DNA of 64,000 bases from Channa striata (Eukaryota; Chordata; Actinopteri; Anabantiformes; Channidae), in the NCBI GenBank assembly GCA_033026295.1, contig CM065182.1:7440001-7504000 (forward strand), written 5' to 3'. How positions within the stretch are numbered: position 1 is the first letter of the stretch; each line of letters opens with the position of its first letter. Both the position numbers and the translations under genes were made by a program. The notes under the pieces were generated by a model. It made no database searches and was not told where the DNA came from. It saw only the letters and a list, made by a program, of their open reading frames with translations. Of the stretch, positions 59,181 through 64,000 are shown piece by piece.

Positions 59181-61356
59181 TTTCTGAAGAGGTTAATAAT
59201 TCCTCACAGTTTTCATCAAACGTTTAAATTCCTTAAAAGAGAATTAGGGATAGGATATGTTTAATTTAAATTCTTTTTCCCTGTAATTGAACCTGATTTG
59301 AGGATTGATGTGCCACTTTTCATACTGATATGTCAACTGCAAAGTGCAATTTTGAATTGTTAATTGTTAATACAAATTGCCTTTTCCCTTTCTGGAGTCT
59401 TTTACACTTCCATAAATGTGTTTGTATAAGCAAGTAATCTGCAAGCTCTGCACATTTAGGGTTATTTACCAGAGGTTTTGATATATTACTCTCATTGACC
59501 ATAACTTGCTAAACATTTTTTGTTGCCAGTAATGTTTATTAACAGGGATTGAAGTTGGCAACTCAGCTAAAACTTGACCTGAGCTGTCTTCGCCCACCCT
59601 GCCTGCAGCCAGGGCCACTTGGCTGTGAATGAGAAGCTTAGCTCTGCCCTCACTTACTGCCTTTAGATTTACTAATATCTTTGCTTTCTTGTTTTAATAA
59701 TTGCATGAAAAAGTGTGAATTTTGAGGCCTGTGTTGGAATAAAGAGAGCTTCACTGGATCCTGAGCAAGTAGTTAGACTCATTTCTTTAGCTAATAATAT
59801 GCACGGAGCAGCAAAGTTGGATCATTTAGCATGTATATTAGATCCATATTTTATGTTCTTTGAAATGTACATTTTAGTTTACAGCTATCAGCTCTCTCCT
59901 GTTTGCTGTTTTACTACAGCGGATCCAGGAACATGTCATGTTAGACGTTAATGGAATCAGCTACTTGGTGCTTGCGTAACTTTGTGGACAAATCTAAGCA
60001 AATAAATCATATGAGGGGCTTACGTTGCACTATGTCGGTCGCACATAACGTAATTTCTATGCATTCGGTGCGAATTTAAACTTTCTGCAAAAGTGATTTT
60101 TGTAAAAAGGGAGAGACCTAATACGCAATGGATGAAATTCTGCCCACTTGAATGAAATTTACCTCTGAGGTTAAACGGCTGTGGCGAAGCAACGTCAAGA
60201 CTTAAATTCCCTTCTCTTGCAACATTGCAGAAAGAAATTTTACAGGCTGAGGTACAAAGTTTTGAAGCTAAAAGAAACATATCACCTACATGCGGAACAT
60301 CAGGAGGTAAAAGTCAAATTAAGAGGTTAACTGAAGGCGACATTGTCATCTTTAGCTTACAGCTTACATGTTTCTGAGGCAAATCTAAACTGGTTTCATG
60401 CTGTTTATATTGCTTCTTTCACACTTCCACATTCCTAAACCTAAAAAACCTGAAAACAGGAGCAGAACTGGAGCTTCCGTAGCATGTCTGAATGTTTGTG
60501 TTCCGCGCAAAAGCAGAAAGGCTTGTGCTTTCACTTGTTTCCAAAAGATCCGGAACTTAGAAATAGGGTGAGATGAGACAAATGACCAAGTTTAAAGGTG
60601 CAAAGAGAAGGCATGTGTCAGCATTAGTCTCATAAACGGCGTTGTCCCAAGTCGCTTTGGAATAACTTTGTCACTTTATTAACAGTTACACTTATGTACA
60701 TTTTTAACAGAAAGGGTAGATTGTCTATTAAATGTAAAGTAAATTCAATTAAATGAGGAAACTGTGTCTTCTGCATCTGGTGTAAATGTTAAAGCTGCCA
60801 CTGATGCTTCTCTAACAGGACCAAGATTATGTTTCCCACCCACCACAGGTAAGAAGGATGTACAAAAAGTCTGCAATATTTTAGCTGTACCAGAATTTTC
60901 TAATTAGAACCAATACATTTGTCTTGCAATGGTCTATGTTCATCATTAGATGTTTGTTAATCGCTCATGCTCTCAATGGACCAAATTATTGTCCTTATAA
61001 GATTCAGCTTTCTCAGTATCATCAGGAAGGTTTATCTCTGGAGATCAATAACACAACTATATTTTTCAGTGTCCAAGAATCAGACAAGCAGTTGTTTATG
61101 TGCTGCTGTTGGACTCCGCATGACTCAGGGTAAATGTTAACTAGATAATCAGGTAAACCTAATTTCCTGACTTGTAGGACAGGTGTAAATATTCAATCTG
61201 AATAAGAGTAATTCTAAACATGGTTTGATAAAATTGTTCTAATGGCATGAATGCAGTGCATATTTAGTACTTAGATCCACGAGAGTAATGTGAGTTCATG
61301 TGTTACATTTAAGACTTTTTTGCACAGGGGCAAGACGCAGCCTGTGGAGTCCAACT

Positions 61357-62307
61357 ATGTCTTTTCCAAAGACTGTTCTGAACGATTCTGCCATTATTCA
61401 TCCTCCAGGTTTTTATATTATTGGATTTCAAACGCTTCCCTTCATCAATGTCTACTTCATATTTCTTGGATTTGTCTATGTGGTTACAGTGATGTTCAAT
61501 AGTTTGGTGATTTTCACAATTACATCTAATCGTTGTTTACACACTCCAAGATTTTTGGCTGTGGTCAATCTTGCAGTAATTGACGTGATCCTGAACACAT
61601 CTACTATTCCTGCTATGATAAAAATATTCCTCTTTAAGGACAATTTTGTTCCATTTAACTTGTGTTTTGTACAGATGTTTGTTTACTATTCTTTTGTGAC
61701 GTTGGAGTCATTTGCACTTGCTGTACTTGCCTATGACAGGTTGATTGCAATATGTTTCCCTCTGCGTCAGAACTCAATCAACACACTGAGAAGCATGTCT
61801 TGTATTGTTGTCTTGTCTTGGTGCTTCGCTCTGAGCATCATTGGATTTGCAGTAGGTTTTGTGACTCGACTGTCATTTTGCAGTTCTCTCAACGTGTTCA
61901 GTTATTTCTGTGACTATACACCTGTGTTCAGACTCGCCTGTAATGATTACACTCTGCAATTGTCTATGGCCTCCGTGCTTTCTCTTTTAAATCTTGGAGG
62001 ACCCTTTATTTTTATTTTTATTTCTTACGGCATCATTTTAATGACTGTGTTCAAGATGAAATCTTTAGATAGTCGAGTGAAAGCTTTGGCCACTTGTGTT
62101 GAGCATCTGATTATTGTTGCTGCATTTTACATTCCTCTTATTACCATTTTTAGCATTGGATTCTTTGTGCGAAACATTGACCCAGACCAGCGGGTGCTCA
62201 GTCTGTCTCTGGCCTCTTGCTCACCACCCTGTATCAATCCTATAGTCTATTCTTTGAAAACCAAGGAGATCAGAACCAGAGCTTTTGCACTGGTAGGAAA
62301 GAAATAA
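61357..62307 (+). CDS. Odorant receptor (OR7)
   Basis: Odorant receptor of 316 aa, intact, starting MSFPKT at 61357. All receptor motifs as in OR6. In helix 4 it carries VLSWCF, as in the pseudogene OR5, and right after it GFVTRLSFCSS, as in OR6: a mosaic that points to gene conversion or unequal crossing over within the array. Donor ATAATC|AGgtaaac at about 61153 and the upstream acceptor region are conserved. The downstream flank matches that of OR6 almost base for base. Confidence 0.93.
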   Translation: MSFPKTVLNDSAIIHPPGFYIIGFQTLPFINVYFIFLGFVYVVTVMFNSLVIFTITSNRCLHTPRFLAVVNLAVIDVILNTSTIPAMIKIFLFKDNFVPFNLCFVQMFVYYSFVTLESFALAVLAYDRLIAICFPLRQNSINTLRSMSCIVVLSWCFALSIIGFAVGFVTRLSFCSSLNVFSYFCDYTPVFRLACNDYTLQLSMASVLSLLNLGGPFIFIFISYGIILMTVFKMKSLDSRVKALATCVEHLIIVAAFYIPLITIFSIGFFVRNIDPDQRVLSLSLASCSPPCINPIVYSLKTKEIRTRAFALVGKK

Positions 62308-62739
62308 AACTGAAACAGACAAGCAGAGGTCAAAATGTTTGAGAGAGTGAAATAAGGAACTAAACCTTAAAGTAAAATCTAAAGTAAAAATGAGCGTGTT
62401 AAATTATATGTTATCTATCTGTTGTGAATATTCAGATATATTATAACATTGTTTTACATTATATTTTATGAGTGTCTGCCTTTTTTTGGCCGTCTCAAGA
62501 TAATGAAGAGTGACACATTTCAAGAAAACATATAAAGAACACTAACCTCTCTTGTTACCAGGCTGCACTATCACACCAACTCAGCTAATTAAACAATTTT
62601 CCCAGGCTGGATTGCCGATTTTAATGATTATTATTTTTTGACTATATTGTGTTTGTGTGTGAGTTTACTTGAAAAAACAAACTGAAGATTTACAAAAATA
62701 GCAACATACAATTACAGCTATTCATTTTTTCCCATTCCT

Positions 62740-62925
62740 AATCGGTCCAACTGAGATTAATTATTCTGAAGTTCAGACTGATTTACTTGTTAAATACAAG
62801 GTCATTAAACACAATTCTCTCTAATAGTGTCTCATATTAGGCTCATTAGAACCATTTTGTTTATGCTCAGTGTGTTTGATGCTACATGCATCCTCAGGGG
62901 ACATGATGCAAGACAAACTATTATG
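62740..62925 (+). promoter_or_regulatory. Receptor-array composite element, copy J (for a receptor beyond the edge)
   Basis: AGATTAATTATTCTGAAGTT at 62754 and TCCTCAGGGGAC at 62891-62902, in the partial last unit. Confidence 0.6.
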
Positions 62926-64000
62926 TTATTTCTGAAGAGGTTAATAATTCCTCACAGTTTTCATCAAACGTTTAAATTCCTTAAAAGAGAATTAGGGATA
63001 GGATATGTTTAATTTAAATTCTTTTTCCCTGTAATTGAACCTGATTTGAGGATTGATGTGCCACTTTTCATACTGATATGTCAACTGCAAAGTGCAATTT
63101 TGAATTGTTAATTGTTAATACAAATTGCCTTTTCCCTTTCTGGAGTCTTTTACACTTCCATAAATGTGTTTGTATAAGCAAGTAATCTGCAAGCTCTGCA
63201 CATTTAGGGTTATTTACCAGAGGTTTTGATATATTACTCTCATTGACCATAACTTGCTAAACATTTTTTGTTGCCAGTAATGTTTATTAACAGGGATTGA
63301 AGTTGGCAACTCAGCTAAAACTTGACCTGAGCTGTCTTCGCCCACCCTGCCTGCAGCCAGGGCCACTTGGCTGTGAATGAGAAGCTTAGCTCTGCCCTCA
63401 CTTACTGCCTTTAGATTTACTAATATCTTTGCTTTCTTGTTTTAATAATTGCATGAAAAAGTGTGAATTTTGAGGCCTGTGTTGGAATAAAGAGAGCTTC
63501 ACTGGATCCTGAGCAAGTAGTTAGACTCATTTCTTTAGCTAATAATATGCACGGAGCAGCAAAGTTGGATCATTTAGCATGTATATTAGATCCATATTTT
63601 ATGTTCTTTGAAATGTACATTTTAGTTTACAGCTATCAGCTCTCTCCTGTTTGCTGTTTTACTACAGCGGATGCAGGAACATGTCATGTTAGACGTTAAT
63701 GGAATCAGCTACTTGGTGCTTGTTTAACTTTGTGGACAAATCTAAGCAAATAAATCATATGAGGGGCTTACGTTGCACTATGTCGGTCGCACATAACGTA
63801 ATTTCTATGCATTCGGTGCGAATTTAAACTTTCTGCAAAAGTGATTTTTGTAAAAAGGGAGAGACCTAATACGCAATGGATGAAATTCTGCCCACTTGAA
63901 TGAAATTTACCTCTGAGGTTAAACGGCTGTGGCGAAACAACGTCAAGACTTAAATTCCCTTCTCTTGCAACATTGCAGAAAGAAATTTTACAGGCTGAGG

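Larger units (their letters stand above)
51811..64000 (+). repeat. Young tandem array of receptor units, about 3.75 kb each
   Basis: Anchored on the AGATTAATTA block, units run 51811-55260 (3,450 bp), 55261-59005 (3,745), 59006-62753 (3,748) and 62754 to the edge (partial). Each carries one composite element, about 1.9 kb of shared spacer, the receptor promoter and one receptor. The first is short because it lacks 287 bp. Units 2 and 3 differ by few bases. A further receptor is expected just right of the window. Confidence 0.93.

Noticed and set aside
1..64000. CRISPR array, prokaryotic operon or phage system
   Set aside because: The repeats are tandem units or microsatellites without spacers, and the genes are spliced vertebrate genes.

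Overview
The window is nuclear DNA of a ray-finned fish, most probably a percomorph teleost. It has AT-rich intergenic sequence, vertebrate intron-exon genes, many dinucleotide microsatellites, interspersed repeats of teleost type, an RTE-clade LINE and a tandem array of fish odorant receptor genes. Every call comes from reading splice sites, codons and motifs by eye; no database search was run.

Left part (1-6,930): the first three coding exons of rpa1 (replication protein A large subunit, minus strand) leave the window on the left. They lie head to head with a complete ten-exon smyd4 (SET/MYND lysine methyltransferase, plus strand), with about 830 bp between the two start codons. In this sequence smyd4 carries an apparent one-base frameshift in exon 6. 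From 6.9 to 19.1 kb I see no gene, only old repeats (a decayed Tc1-like transposon, a common teleost interspersed repeat) and microsatellites.

Middle (19.1-37.8 kb): an intronless, GC-rich tpbgl/5T4-type LRR membrane protein gene is followed by about 12 kb without a coding gene, then the first odorant receptor (OR1) and coa4, a twin-CX9C mitochondrial assembly factor. In human, TPBGL, COA4 and the receptor gene OR2AT4 all lie in 11q13.4, so this looks like an old linkage group joined here to the RPA1-SMYD4 pair (human 17p13.3).

Right part (38-64 kb): six more odorant receptor genes on the plus strand. OR2 and OR3 belong to one duplicated unit; the OR2 unit has been enlarged by a dead RTE LINE with an 18-bp target duplication. 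OR4 to OR7 form a younger array with units of about 3.75 kb. OR5 is a pseudogene. The array runs off the right edge.

The most interesting signal is a non-coding module repeated about ten times, roughly once per receptor gene. It holds a GATTAATTA homeodomain-type site, an ACAAGGTCATTA block, a GGCTCATTA block and a CCTCAGGGGAC-type site resembling the Olf1/Ebf motif. It persists in copies whose flanks have otherwise diverged, and one copy lies 7.7 kb before OR1 with no receptor gene beside it. It looks like a receptor-array enhancer with the Lhx2/Ebf logic known from mouse odorant receptor enhancers. This is inference from motif and position only.
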